A stretch of DNA of 64,000 nucleotides from Pseudomonas sichuanensis (GTDB lineage Bacteria > Pseudomonadota > Gammaproteobacteria > Pseudomonadales > Pseudomonadaceae). Positions within the stretch are counted from its first letter, which is position 1; every line of letters begins with the position of its first letter. This document shows, piece by piece, positions 53,352-62,545 of this stretch. The translations under genes were made by a program, and so were the position numbers. The stretch lies in the NCBI RefSeq assembly GCF_003231305.1, contig NZ_QKVM01000017.1, positions 1-64,000 on the forward strand, given 5' to 3'. The notes under the pieces were generated by a model, which had not been told where the DNA came from, made no database searches, and worked only from the letters and a program-made list of their open reading frames with translations.

Positions 53352-54295
53352 TGGCCGGCAACCCGACCCGCATCAGCCCTGAGGTGGCCCGGCAAGCGGC
53401 CCACTGGCACATGCTGATGCTCGACGACGGTGTCAGCCCGGCACAACGTGACGCCTGCACCCGCTGGCGCGCGGCCGCGCCCGAGCATGAGCGGGCCTGG
53501 CAGAAAGCACAGCGGGTGCAGGCGCAACTGGGCCTGCTGCCGCACCGGCTGGCCATGGGCACGCTGGACCGTGAGCGCCGGCAGGTACTCCGGCAACTGC
53601 TGGCGCTGGCGATCGTCGCGCCGCTTGGCTACCTGGGCTATCGCCAGCTGGCGCCGCAAGCGGCCTATGCCACCCAGGTTGGCCAACACCAACAGTTGAC
53701 GCTGGCCGATGGCACCGTGCTGGACCTGAACACCGACACCCGCGTCGATGTCGACTTCGACGATGATCAGCGCCTCATCACCCTGCGTGCGGGCGAGATC
53801 CTGGTCGACAGCGGGCCCGACGCCAACAGCCTGGGCCACCGGCCATTGCGCGTTGTCAGCGCGCAAGGCCTGATGGAGGCCCTGGGCACTCGCTTCGTGG
53901 TCCGCCAACGCGAAGGCTGCACGCAATTGAGCGTACTCCAGGGCCAGGTGCTGGTGATGCCGGCTGATGGCGCGCGGCAAACCCTCGAAGCCGGCCAGCG
54001 GATCACCTTCGACGGCCAAGGCCGAGGTGCGCTGGACGTCGCGCGCGAACAGGACAGCCAGTGGGTCCGCGGCCAGCTGGTTGTCGAGGGCATGCCGCTG
54101 CGGGTGTTCCTGGAAGAGCTGGGGCGCTATCGACCGGGCTGGTTGAGGTGCCAGGCCGACGTGGCGCACCTGCTGATCAGCGGCGTTTTCCAGCTGGAGA
54201 ACACCGACGCGATTCTGGCCGCGCTGCCCGCAACCTTGCCGGTGCAAGTCGATTTCCGCACGCGCTATTGGGTCACCGTCACGGCACGCGAATAA
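53351..54295 (+). CDS. FecR-family anti-sigma factor/sensor
   Basis: Protein of 314 residues. The cytoplasmic N-terminal FecR domain has VARQAAHWHMLMLDDGVSPA and RDACTRWRAAAPEHERAWQK. One membrane helix (about residues 82-102, LLALAIVAPLGYLGYR) is followed by the periplasmic sensor domain (LTLADGTVLDLNTDTRVDVD, LRVFLEELGRYRPGWLRC). It holds the sigma factor inactive until the receptor binds its siderophore. Stop and next gene are 71 bp apart. Confidence 0.94.
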   Translation: MAGNPTRISPEVARQAAHWHMLMLDDGVSPAQRDACTRWRAAAPEHERAWQKAQRVQAQLGLLPHRLAMGTLDRERRQVLRQLLALAIVAPLGYLGYRQLAPQAAYATQVGQHQQLTLADGTVLDLNTDTRVDVDFDDDQRLITLRAGEILVDSGPDANSLGHRPLRVVSAQGLMEALGTRFVVRQREGCTQLSVLQGQVLVMPADGARQTLEAGQRITFDGQGRGALDVAREQDSQWVRGQLVVEGMPLRVFLEELGRYRPGWLRCQADVAHLLISGVFQLENTDAILAALPATLPVQVDFRTRYWVTVTARE

Positions 54296-54366
54296 GAATT
54301 GGCCCGATTTCCCAACTCGTCAGTCCTTAACTGTGGAACTGCCACACATACAAGGACAATTTCTCG

Positions 54367-56886
54367 ATGATTCGCGCTTCATCTCCGGTCTCGACGGCCG
54401 CACTCACATTCGCCAGGCCACGCCCCTTGAACGCTCGCCGGGTACTTGCGCTGAGCGCCTTGGCCATTGCCTTGCAGGGCATCGGCGTATCGGCCTTGGC
54501 TGCCCCCGTCCAGGCCCCCCACGCCTACAGCATCGCTTCCGGTAGCCTGGCCCAGGTGCTGGCGCGGTTTGCCAGTGAAGGCGGCATCACCTTGCAATAC
54601 ACCTCGCAACTGACCCACGGCCTTTCCAGCCCTGGCCTGCAAGGGCGGTACGGCATCGAGGACGGCTTCCAGCAACTGCTGGCCGGTAGCGGGCTGCGGG
54701 CTGTACGACGCGGGGATGGCGTCTACGGCCTGGAGCCGCAGCCGCTGAACGCCACGTCCGGGGGCACCGCGTTGAACCTGGAGCCGCTGAACATCACAGG
54801 CCGCCAGGACTCGGCAACCACCGAGGACAGCGGCAGCTACACCAGCAACGCCGTTACCATCGGCAAGTCCACCCATCGCCTCAAGGACATCCCGCAGTCG
54901 GTCAGCGTGGTCACGCGCAAGGCGATGGACGACCAGCGCCTCGACACCCTCGACCAGGTGCTGGAGAAAACCACTGGCGTCACCACCTACCAGAGCCCGT
55001 CCGGCGGCAAGTACATCTACTCGCGCGGTTTCGAGGTGGAAACCATCCAGTACGACGGCGTCCCGCTCGACCGCCGCTACTACGCCATCGGCAGCAGCTT
55101 CACCTCCGATACCTTGCTGTACGACCGCGTGGAAGTGCTGCGCGGGGCCAACGGCCTGCTGCAGGGCAGCGGCAACCCCGGTGCGGCCATCAACCTGGTG
55201 CGCAAGCGGCCAAAAGCCGAGCCAGCGCTTTCCGTCACTGCCAGCGCTGGCTCCTGGGACACCTATCGGCAAACGCTGGACGCCAGCGCGCCGCTGACCG
55301 CTGACGGCAGGTTGCGCGGGCGCCTGGTGGCCGGCCACGAAGACCGCGACTACTTCTACGACACTGCAGAAAGTCGCAAAAACGTGCTTTACGGCATTGT
55401 CGAGTTCGACCTGAGCGATGCCACGACCCTGGCTGCCGGCGCCAGCGTCGAAGACCTGCACTCGGTGCCGTTCTTCAGCGGCCTGCCGCGCAACAAGGAC
55501 GGTAGCGCGATCAACGCGGGGCGCTCCATCTTCACCGGCGCCGACTGGAACAGGTGGAACAACAAGCAGACTACTTACTTCGCCGATATCACCCATGACT
55601 TCAACGAAGACTGGCGCCTGAAGGCTTCCGGCAGCTACATCCGCGAAACCAACGACATTCTCTACAGCTTCGGCCGCGGCGCCGTCGACCCGGCAACCGG
55701 CAACGGCATGCAGTCGCGCGCCTACCTTTACGATTTCGAAAACATCAACCAGGGCGCCGACATCAACCTCACCGGCAAGTGGCGGGCCTTCGGCCTCGAG
55801 CACGAGGTGGTGGTGGGCGCCAACGCCAGTGACCTGAAGACCGACGACTTGCAGGGCGGCCTGCTCAACCTCGGGCCGATCAACCTCTACAACCCGGTGT
55901 CGCCCCGTGAGCCGAGCATGGAGGAACTGCTGGGCACCACCTACGCCGGTAGTTCCCACGGCAAGATTCGCCAGAATGGCGTCTACAGCGTGGTGCGCTA
56001 CAAGCTGACCGAGCCGCTGACCCTGGTGCTGGGCGGGCGCGTCAGCAACTACCAGTACGACTACGAGCTCAGCCGGTTCACCACCAAGTCACCTGACCCG
56101 GCCCACGCCAAGCACACCGGCGAATTCACCCCGTACGGCGGCCTCATCTACGCGCTGAACGAGCAATGGTCGGCCTACGTCAGCTACGCCGACATCTTCA
56201 AGCCGCAGACCGAGCTCAGCGAAGACGTCGCCTCGCTCAAGCCCATCGAAGGCACCAACTACGAGGTCGGCCTCAAAGGCGAGTTGCTCGATGGCCGGGT
56301 GAACACCAGCCTTGCGCTGTTCCGCGTGGATCAGGAAAACCGTGCCCAGTACGACTACAACTCGGTGTGCGGGCAGAAGGGTGAGAGCAACTGCTATGTG
56401 GCCGGTGGCAAGGTCCGCGCCGAGGGCTTCGACGCCGAGATCAGCGGTGAAGTGCTGACCGGCCTGCAACTGTTCGCGGGCTATACCTACACCTCGACCA
56501 AGTTCCTCAACAACCCGGGTGACGGCACCACGGCCTCCGGTGCCACCTTCAACAGCTATACGCCGCGTCACCTGCTGCGCTTCTGGGGTGACTACAACCT
56601 GCCCGGTGACCTGGCGCCCTGGACCATTGGTGCGGGCGCCAACATCCAGAGCAGGAACTACAACACCAACTTTGGCGGTACCGGTGGGGTAGGCGATATC
56701 GAGCAAGCCGGCTATGCCATCTGGAACGCCCGCCTGGCCTACCAGATCAACCGCAACTTCAGCGTCGCGCTGAACGGCAACAACCTGTTCGACAAGAAAT
56801 ACTATTCCTCGATCGGTTGGCTGAACGCCAGCAACCAGTATGGCGAGCCGCGCAACTACACGGTGACCTTGAAGGCTGATTTCTGA
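54367..56886 (+). CDS. TonB-dependent siderophore receptor with signalling domain
   Basis: Protein of 839 residues. A signal peptide (about 1-45) is followed by the STN signalling domain (PHAYSIASGSLAQVLARFAS; residues about 50-125), the plug (STHRLKDIPQSVSVVTRKAM, VLRGANGLLQGSGNPGAAIN) and a 22-strand barrel ending in the outer-membrane signal ...NYTVTLKADF. The STN domain shows that it signals to the FecR-type protein upstream. FpvA/PupB-like receptors take up ferric pyoverdine or hydroxamate siderophores; the exact ligand is unknown. Confidence 0.95.
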   Translation: MIRASSPVSTAALTFARPRPLNARRVLALSALAIALQGIGVSALAAPVQAPHAYSIASGSLAQVLARFASEGGITLQYTSQLTHGLSSPGLQGRYGIEDGFQQLLAGSGLRAVRRGDGVYGLEPQPLNATSGGTALNLEPLNITGRQDSATTEDSGSYTSNAVTIGKSTHRLKDIPQSVSVVTRKAMDDQRLDTLDQVLEKTTGVTTYQSPSGGKYIYSRGFEVETIQYDGVPLDRRYYAIGSSFTSDTLLYDRVEVLRGANGLLQGSGNPGAAINLVRKRPKAEPALSVTASAGSWDTYRQTLDASAPLTADGRLRGRLVAGHEDRDYFYDTAESRKNVLYGIVEFDLSDATTLAAGASVEDLHSVPFFSGLPRNKDGSAINAGRSIFTGADWNRWNNKQTTYFADITHDFNEDWRLKASGSYIRETNDILYSFGRGAVDPATGNGMQSRAYLYDFENINQGADINLTGKWRAFGLEHEVVVGANASDLKTDDLQGGLLNLGPINLYNPVSPREPSMEELLGTTYAGSSHGKIRQNGVYSVVRYKLTEPLTLVLGGRVSNYQYDYELSRFTTKSPDPAHAKHTGEFTPYGGLIYALNEQWSAYVSYADIFKPQTELSEDVASLKPIEGTNYEVGLKGELLDGRVNTSLALFRVDQENRAQYDYNSVCGQKGESNCYVAGGKVRAEGFDAEISGEVLTGLQLFAGYTYTSTKFLNNPGDGTTASGATFNSYTPRHLLRFWGDYNLPGDLAPWTIGAGANIQSRNYNTNFGGTGGVGDIEQAGYAIWNARLAYQINRNFSVALNGNNLFDKKYYSSIGWLNASNQYGEPRNYTVTLKADF

Positions 56887-56952
56887 GGCCGATTGCCTGG
56901 CTGCGGTTTCGCCGGGCAATACAGGCCAGGGGCGATTGCCCGCATGGGCGCC

Positions 56953-58410
56953 TTAGCCAACCTGGGCCAGTGCCACACAGCGCCGTGCGAGCACATCGGT
57001 AGGGTCGACCAAGGCCACACGGGTGATACCGATCAGCAAGTCATCGGCCTGCGCAAGCAACAACGGCAGCTCCGTGCAGCCGAGGATCAATACCGTGGCA
57101 CCTCGCTGCACCAGGTGCGCCGCGGCCATGAGCAGATCGTCCTTGCACTGGCCGCTGGTGTACCCGGCTTTGACGCCCTGGGTGCCGTAGATCGAGCGCA
57201 TCACCAACGCCTGCGCAGGCTCATCAGGCACCATCAGATCCAGGCCGGCCCGCTCTGCCGCGGCGTGGTACACCCGGCTTTGCAGGGTGCCGGAAGTTGC
57301 CAGCAGGCCGACCTGCCTGGAGACCCCGTACGCCTGCCGAATGAACGCGATGGTTTCCGTCGGCATGTTGATGATCGGGATCTGCAGATGCCCCTGGATA
57401 CGTTCGACATAGGCATGCGCGGTGTTGCAGGGAATGGCGATGGCCTTGGCGCCTTCGCATTCCAGGCGCTTGCAGGTCGCGTACATCGCCACCGTCGGGT
57501 CCGTTTCCTGACGCAGCAGGTTGGCCGTTCGGTCGGGAATCTGGGGGTTCTGCTCGACCACCATCTTGATGTGCTCCTGGTCCCTGCTGGCCTTCGTGTT
57601 CTTGACCACCTTGGCCATGAAGTCCACGGTCGCCGCCGGGCCGACCCCGCCGACAATGCCCAGTTTGAATGGCACGGTGGCGCGTGCCGATTCGCTGGAG
57701 GTCGCGTAGTCGGCATACACCTGGTTCACATCGATACAGCGCAGGCCGCGCCGGTGCAGGTCCGCCACCACCAGGGAAATTTCAGTCATGCCCGGCAGCA
57801 GCAGGTGTGCCCCTTGGTTGTTAAGGTCCTGGCAGGCCTGGTGAAGCCGCTCCAGCGTAACCCCGTCGAAGTGACCGGCCTTGATGCCCGCGGGGCCGTA
57901 TACGGCCTCCATCAGCGCTGCCTGGCTGGCCGGCGATGGATACACCAGCTCGAAGTCAGCGCCGAAGTGCTGCTCGAACAAGCCCGCAGCGCGGACGTAG
58001 TCCGAGGTCAGCACGCCAAGGCGGGCACCCGGCTCAGCCACTTCGGCCAGGTACTGCTTCAGTGCTGCCATCAAGTCGACAACCGGGATGCCCAGTTCCG
58101 CTTTCAGCTCCCCCATGAACGTCTGGCTGACGAAGCACGGAACCAGCACGGCATCCGCCTCGCTGTCGGCGTAGCCCTGACAGGCCTGGAACACGTACAG
58201 CTTGCGCGAGGTCATGTTGGCGTCAGCGCACAGTGGCAGCGACAGGTCGTTGAAGGGGTGTTGCTCGAACAGCAAGTGATAGCGGCCCTGATCCGCGAGC
58301 ACAGGCGCACTCTTGAGCAACTTGAGGAACAAGTCCCCTCCCGCCAGCGAACCCAGGCCGCCAATGATGCCAAGCGTACGAGCGGATTGATGTTTTCTTG
58401 AAGGTTTCAT
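56953..58410 (-). CDS. Tandem-fused aspartate/glutamate racemase family protein
   Basis: Protein of 485 residues, about twice the usual 230-240. Each half is an Asp/Glu racemase domain: residues 1-240 (LGIIGGLGSLAGGDLFLKLL) and about 248-485 (LGIVGGVGPAATVDFMAKVV). The C-terminal half keeps both catalytic Cys (AIPCNTAHAY and ILGCTELPLL). The N-terminal half keeps the first (LVPCFVSQ) but has LLPGMTEIS where the second Cys is expected. Possibly an amino-acid racemase with one degenerate domain. It is 30 bp after a dicarboxylate/amino-acid symporter gene, its likely functional partner. Confidence 0.85.
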   Translation of the reverse strand: MKPSRKHQSARTLGIIGGLGSLAGGDLFLKLLKSAPVLADQGRYHLLFEQHPFNDLSLPLCADANMTSRKLYVFQACQGYADSEADAVLVPCFVSQTFMGELKAELGIPVVDLMAALKQYLAEVAEPGARLGVLTSDYVRAAGLFEQHFGADFELVYPSPASQAALMEAVYGPAGIKAGHFDGVTLERLHQACQDLNNQGAHLLLPGMTEISLVVADLHRRGLRCIDVNQVYADYATSSESARATVPFKLGIVGGVGPAATVDFMAKVVKNTKASRDQEHIKMVVEQNPQIPDRTANLLRQETDPTVAMYATCKRLECEGAKAIAIPCNTAHAYVERIQGHLQIPIINMPTETIAFIRQAYGVSRQVGLLATSGTLQSRVYHAAAERAGLDLMVPDEPAQALVMRSIYGTQGVKAGYTSGQCKDDLLMAAAHLVQRGATVLILGCTELPLLLAQADDLLIGITRVALVDPTDVLARRCVALAQVG

Positions 58411-58440
58411 GTTCAGTTCAACCAGGCAGTGAAGGGGGAA

Positions 58441-59721
58441 TCAGGCGTTCTGTGGGCGGATATCGGCGGCGTGCGCTTGAGGGGTGTTGCCGTGCTTGCT
58501 CTCCAGGTTGGCAATCACTGCCGTGGCAATACTGTTACCCACCACGTTGGTGGCGGTGCGGCCCATGTCGAGGAACTGGTCGATCGCCAGGATCAACAGC
58601 AGGCCCGCTTCGGGCAGGTGAAACATGGGCAGGGTGGCTGCGACCACCACCACCGAAGCACGGGCAACGCCGGCCATGCCCTTGCTGGTGATCATCAGGG
58701 TCAGCAGGATCAGCAGTTGCTGGGCAAACGACAGCTCGACGTTGTAGGCCTGGGCGATGAACATGATGGCAAAGGCCTGATACATCATCGAACCGTCCAG
58801 GTTGAAGGAATAACCCAGTGGCAGGACGAAGCTTGAGACGCGCTTGGGGGCACCGAATTTTTCCAGTGCATCGATGGTCTTGGGGTAGGCCGACTCACTG
58901 CTGGCCGTGGAAAACGCCAGCAATACCGGTTCACGGATCAGCTTGCCGAGCTTGAATACCGGGCGGCCGAGGAAGCCGTAGCCAACCGCGAACAGTGCCA
59001 GCCAGAGCAGCAGGATGCCGATGTAGAACTGGCCGATCAGCTTGCCGTAATCGAACAGCAGGCCGATGCCTTGGGTGGTCACCGCAGCGGCGAGGGCGGC
59101 AAACACACCGACGGGGGCAAACATCATCACGTAGTCGGTAATGCGGAACATCACCTTGGCCAGGTCATCGACCAGGTCGCCGATTTTCTCGTTGCCCTGT
59201 TTCTTCACATAGGCCAGTGCCAGGCCGAAGAACAGCGAGAACACGACTATCTGCAGGATCTCGTTGTTGGCCATGGCTTCGGCAATGCTGCGCGGGAAGA
59301 CATGGCTGATGAACGTCTTGAGGCTGAAATCACCGGCGTTGACGGTCACCGTGCTGGCCGCCTGGGCCTGCTGGATACTCAGGTTGAGGTCAGCCCCGGG
59401 CTGGAAGACATTGACCAGCAACATGCCCAGGGCCAGCGAGAACAACGAGGCACAGACGAACCAGGTCATCGAGCGCAGGCCGATGCGGCCTACCGAGCCG
59501 GAGTTGCCCAGGCTGCTGATGCCGGCCACCAGGGTGGCGAACACCAGGGGGGCGATGATCATCTTGATCATGCGCAGGAAGATGTCGGTGACCAGGCTGA
59601 AGTAGCCGGCAATCTCCTTGGCCGAATCAGGGCTGGCTGCAAAGGTGTTGCAACCCCAACCGACGACGATGCCAAGCATGATTGCCACGGCGATGTATTT
59701 GGGTAGTTTCTTGTTGTTCAT
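58441..59721 (-). CDS. Dicarboxylate/amino-acid:cation symporter (GltP/DctA type)
   Basis: Protein of 426 residues with eight membrane segments and two re-entrant loops. Visible landmarks: the TM1 IAVAIMLGIVVGWGCNTFA, LIKMIIAPLVFATLVAGISS-like turn, LAFSTASSESAYPKTIDALE (the Ser-rich HP1 loop), LPLGYSFNLDGSMMYQAFAI and LMITSKGMAGVARASVVVVA. It takes up glutamate, aspartate or C4-dicarboxylates with H+ or Na+. The fused racemase gene follows, which suggests an amino acid such as aspartate or glutamate. Confidence 0.93.
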   Translation of the reverse strand: MNNKKLPKYIAVAIMLGIVVGWGCNTFAASPDSAKEIAGYFSLVTDIFLRMIKMIIAPLVFATLVAGISSLGNSGSVGRIGLRSMTWFVCASLFSLALGMLLVNVFQPGADLNLSIQQAQAASTVTVNAGDFSLKTFISHVFPRSIAEAMANNEILQIVVFSLFFGLALAYVKKQGNEKIGDLVDDLAKVMFRITDYVMMFAPVGVFAALAAAVTTQGIGLLFDYGKLIGQFYIGILLLWLALFAVGYGFLGRPVFKLGKLIREPVLLAFSTASSESAYPKTIDALEKFGAPKRVSSFVLPLGYSFNLDGSMMYQAFAIMFIAQAYNVELSFAQQLLILLTLMITSKGMAGVARASVVVVAATLPMFHLPEAGLLLILAIDQFLDMGRTATNVVGNSIATAVIANLESKHGNTPQAHAADIRPQNA

Positions 59722-60157
59722 CTCGACCTCATTGTTTTTGGGCGCGTCATCGCTCGTCCGGCGCTGTAGCTACAGCGCCAGGCCAGGTGTCGGGTCAGTC
59801 AGCGATTGGTGATCGGGCAAGCTTCGACGGCGGTCAGCGCAGGCTGAAACCGACAATCCAAAAGGCTGCGAAGGATGTTCATGGCTGCCTCGTTTCAGCC
59901 AACGCGCTCAGATTACGCCGAGTGCCTCGATGAGTTGATGAGGAAGCGCGATAGTTTGATGCGTTAATTTCATAGTTGTTGAAGAGCGGCCAATGTCGGC
60001 TAAATTTTTTCATCAGGCAGTTAAAATTCTTTATCTCCAGGCTTGCTTCTGGCTCACCGTTCAAGGCTGGCCTGGAGTGGCGCTTTGAACAGTGCAAAGC
60101 TTTCAGGGAAACGCTGTTGCCGATCGAGTCAACGTCGAACATTTGCCCGAGCCTGCC
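59722..60157. other. Divergent promoter region symporter-LysR (436 bp)
   Basis: A gene-free stretch between the symporter and LysR genes. The first 60 bp hold a perfect 20-bp palindrome (59760-59779). The rest is AT-richer than its neighbours, for instance around 59985-60040, and no further motif can be named with confidence. Confidence 0.5.
59760..59779. promoter_or_regulatory. 20-bp perfect palindrome upstream of symporter gene
   Basis: ggcgctgtag followed directly by ctacagcgcc, with no spacer. It lies about 40 bp before the symporter start codon (minus strand) and could be an operator; LysR regulators use T-N11-A dyads, which this does not clearly match. Confidence 0.55.
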
Positions 60158-61063
60158 ATGCAAACCAAGTGGATAGATGACCTGCTAGCGGTCGCCGAAA
60201 CCAAGAACTTCTCCCGTGCCGCCGAGATCCGCTGCATCACCCAGTCGGCGTTGTCACGTCGGATCAAGTCGCTCGAGGAGTGGGTGGGCGTCGACCTCGT
60301 CGACCGCGGTACTTATCCTGTGCAGTTGACCAAGGCCGGCCAGATCTTCTGCAGCGAAGGGCGCGAAGCCCTGTCGGCCTTCATGGACCTGCGCTCCTCC
60401 TTGCGCCGTGGCGAGCGCATGCCTGGGCGCTCGATCCAGGTGATCGCCGGCCATACGCTGTCGATGACCTTCGTGCCGAAATGGTTTGCCGGGTTTCAGC
60501 GGCGCTACGGCTATTTCAACGCCCGGGTGCTGGCAGCCAACGTGCAGGAGGCGGTGATCGCTCTGGCCGAGGGTGGCTGCGACCTGATGATCGGCTACAG
60601 CCACCCGCGCGCGCCGATCGTGCTTGACCCGGACAAGTTCATCGGCCTGCGCCTGGGCCTCGATGCGTTCTTTCCGGTCTCGGCCCCCGACGCTCAAGGC
60701 CGGCCTTTATTCGAACTGCCAGGCATCCCTGACCAACCCATTCCCTATCTTGCGTACACCGCAACCTCGTTCCTCGGGCGGGTGGTCGACGTGGTTATCC
60801 AGGCTGAACAACGCCAGCCCGGGCTCAACCGTTTTTATGAAGCCGACATGGCCATGCACCTGTTGCGCATGGCGCGCGAAGGCTACGGCATCACCTGGGT
60901 CCCCGAATCGGCGGTGGAAGAGGAGATTGCCGCAGGCAAACTGGTGCGCGCGGGCGGGCCTGAATGGTCTGCGCAGCTGGAGATCTGGTCGTTTCGCTCC
61001 ATCGGCAATACCAACCAGACGATGCTGGACCTGTGGAAGTCGCTGGAGAAGGACACGCGCTGA
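60158..61063 (+). CDS. LysR family transcriptional regulator
   Basis: Protein of 301 residues from the ATG at 60158. Winged helix WIDDLLAVAETKNFSRAAEI and recognition part ITQSALSRRIKSLEEWVGVD; effector-binding domain starts IQVIAGHTLSMTFVPKWFAG. It is divergent from the symporter-racemase pair, which it most likely controls. Later genes in its direction are a cupin and a kinase-like protein. Confidence 0.92.
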   Translation: MQTKWIDDLLAVAETKNFSRAAEIRCITQSALSRRIKSLEEWVGVDLVDRGTYPVQLTKAGQIFCSEGREALSAFMDLRSSLRRGERMPGRSIQVIAGHTLSMTFVPKWFAGFQRRYGYFNARVLAANVQEAVIALAEGGCDLMIGYSHPRAPIVLDPDKFIGLRLGLDAFFPVSAPDAQGRPLFELPGIPDQPIPYLAYTATSFLGRVVDVVIQAEQRQPGLNRFYEADMAMHLLRMAREGYGITWVPESAVEEEIAAGKLVRAGGPEWSAQLEIWSFRSIGNTNQTMLDLWKSLEKDTR

Positions 61064-61169
61064 CGGCTCGGCGCATGGGGCGCTGTATGCAGCAAATGCA
61101 GCCGGTCTGTATCTATCGCTGAGTGTTGCGCAGCGATACGTTCGAGCCCCTCATCAAAAGGAGTCGAAC

Positions 61170-61499
61170 ATGCAACTGACCGCCATCCCCTTCGGCACTA
61201 CCGACTGGTCGCAGATCGAGCCTGTCGCGCACCCCGGCGAGGTAGGCACAGCGTACTGGCGCACCTGCCAGTTCGGCAGCATCCGTGTGCGACAGGTGGA
61301 GTACAGCGCCGGCTACGTCGCCGACCATTGGTGCAGCAAGGGCCATATCCTGCTGTGCCTGGAGGGCCAGCTGGACACCGAACTGGACGATGGTCGGCGC
61401 TTCACGCTCAAGGCCGGCATGAGCTACCAGGTGGGCGACAACGCCGAGGCGCATCGCTCATCCACCTTGACCGGGGCCAAGTTGTTCATCGTGGATTGA
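61170..61499 (+). CDS. DHCW-motif cupin fold protein
   Basis: Protein of 109 residues from the ATG at 61170 with AAAAGGAG 6 nt upstream. ADHWCSKGHILLCLEGQ and LKAGMSYQVGDNAEAHRS are the cupin strands with metal-binding His residues; the D-H-W/C-W motif gives the family name. Small cytoplasmic cupins of this type have no assigned function. Confidence 0.88.
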   Translation: MQLTAIPFGTTDWSQIEPVAHPGEVGTAYWRTCQFGSIRVRQVEYSAGYVADHWCSKGHILLCLEGQLDTELDDGRRFTLKAGMSYQVGDNAEAHRSSTLTGAKLFIVD

Positions 61500-61563
61500 A
61501 AGGTTGCCGCTCGTTGGTGCGCCAGTATCATTGACGCCGGCATGCACCAGATTCAGGGAAACC

Positions 61564-62364
61564 ATGTTCGACCACTATTTGCAGCGATGGGATCTGAGCG
61601 TCGATGGCGAGGCGTTTACCTCGCTGAACGGCCATCTCCTGCCCGTTCGCCAGCGCGGTACTCCCGCCATGTTGAAAATCTCACAGGTGCCCGAAGAGCA
61701 GGCCGGCAGCCTGCTCATGGCCTGGTGGGGCGGGGTAGGGGCGGCGCCGGTACTGGCCCACGATGGCGAAGCCTTGCTGATGGCGCGTGCGCAGGGCTCG
61801 GCCTCGCTGGTGCAGATGGTCGCGGGCGGCCAGGACGACGAGGCCACGCGCATCCTCTGTGCGGTAGCTGGCCGACTGCATGCGCCCCGTGCCAGACCGA
61901 GCCCGGCACTGGTGCCGCTGGCGCAATGGTTCGAGGCATTGTTGAGCGGGGCGGCCAGCCAGGGTGGCATTTTTGTGCACTGCGCCAGCACCGCGCGGGA
62001 GCTGCTGTCGGCGCCGCGCGATGTCAGGGTGCTGCACGGCGATATCCACCATGGCAACGTGCTGGATTTCGGCTCGCTCGGTTGGCTCGCCATCGACCCC
62101 AAGGGGCTGTATGGCGAGCGTGGCTTCGATTACGCGAACCTGTTCTGCAACCCCGACGCTGACAGCGCCCTGGCGCCCGGGCGGTTCGCGCGCCGGGTCG
62201 AGATCGTTGCACAGGCCGCCGGTATCGAGCGGCGCAGGCTCCTGCAATGGGTGCTTGCGTGGGCTGGGTTGTCGGCTATCTGGATGCTTGAAGACGGCAT
62301 CACGCCTGGCAGTAACCTTGAGGTGGCGAAACGGGCGGCTTCGGCGTTGGGTATCGGTGAATAG
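61564..62364 (+). CDS. APH(6)/hydroxyurea-type small-molecule phosphotransferase
   Basis: Protein of 266 residues from the ATG at 61564. The kinase-like catalytic motifs are VLHGDIHHGNVLDFGSLGWL and AIDPKGLYGERGFDYANLF, which hold the catalytic Asp and the metal-binding Asp. This is the aminoglycoside 6-phosphotransferase/hydroxyurea kinase family. Chromosomal members often do not confer resistance, so the natural substrate is open. Confidence 0.85.
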   Translation: MFDHYLQRWDLSVDGEAFTSLNGHLLPVRQRGTPAMLKISQVPEEQAGSLLMAWWGGVGAAPVLAHDGEALLMARAQGSASLVQMVAGGQDDEATRILCAVAGRLHAPRARPSPALVPLAQWFEALLSGAASQGGIFVHCASTARELLSAPRDVRVLHGDIHHGNVLDFGSLGWLAIDPKGLYGERGFDYANLFCNPDADSALAPGRFARRVEIVAQAAGIERRRLLQWVLAWAGLSAIWMLEDGITPGSNLEVAKRAASALGIGE

Positions 62365-62494
62365 AGGTGGCGGTAGACGCTCCATGCGCTATTGAGTCCT
62401 ACAGAATTGAATCTGAATTTCCCTATTTCGAGTAGTCCATTTCCGAAGCATCCTTAGCCCGCTTTTGCACCATCGCAGTGGCGACTAGGCTCGT

Positions 62495-62520
62495 CCGGTC
62501 GTTGCAAATTCAACGACCGG
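62495..62520 (+). repeat. Perfect hairpin at the 5' end of the C4-like leader
   Basis: A perfect 10-bp stem, ccggtcgttg / caacgaccgg, has a 6-nt loop (caaatt). It starts just before the a1 target (62523). It may stabilise the 5' end of the leader RNA. A weak promoter-like pair (ttgcac at 62465, taggct at 62486) lies directly upstream, with a short spacer. Confidence 0.6.
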
Positions 62521-62545
62521 GTCTGCAAGCCTGCGCGGTATTACG

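Noticed and set aside
56888..56921. Possible terminator after the TonB receptor gene
   Set aside because: A hairpin (attgcctggc/gccgggcaat) exists but has a wide loop and no T-run, so it was not called.
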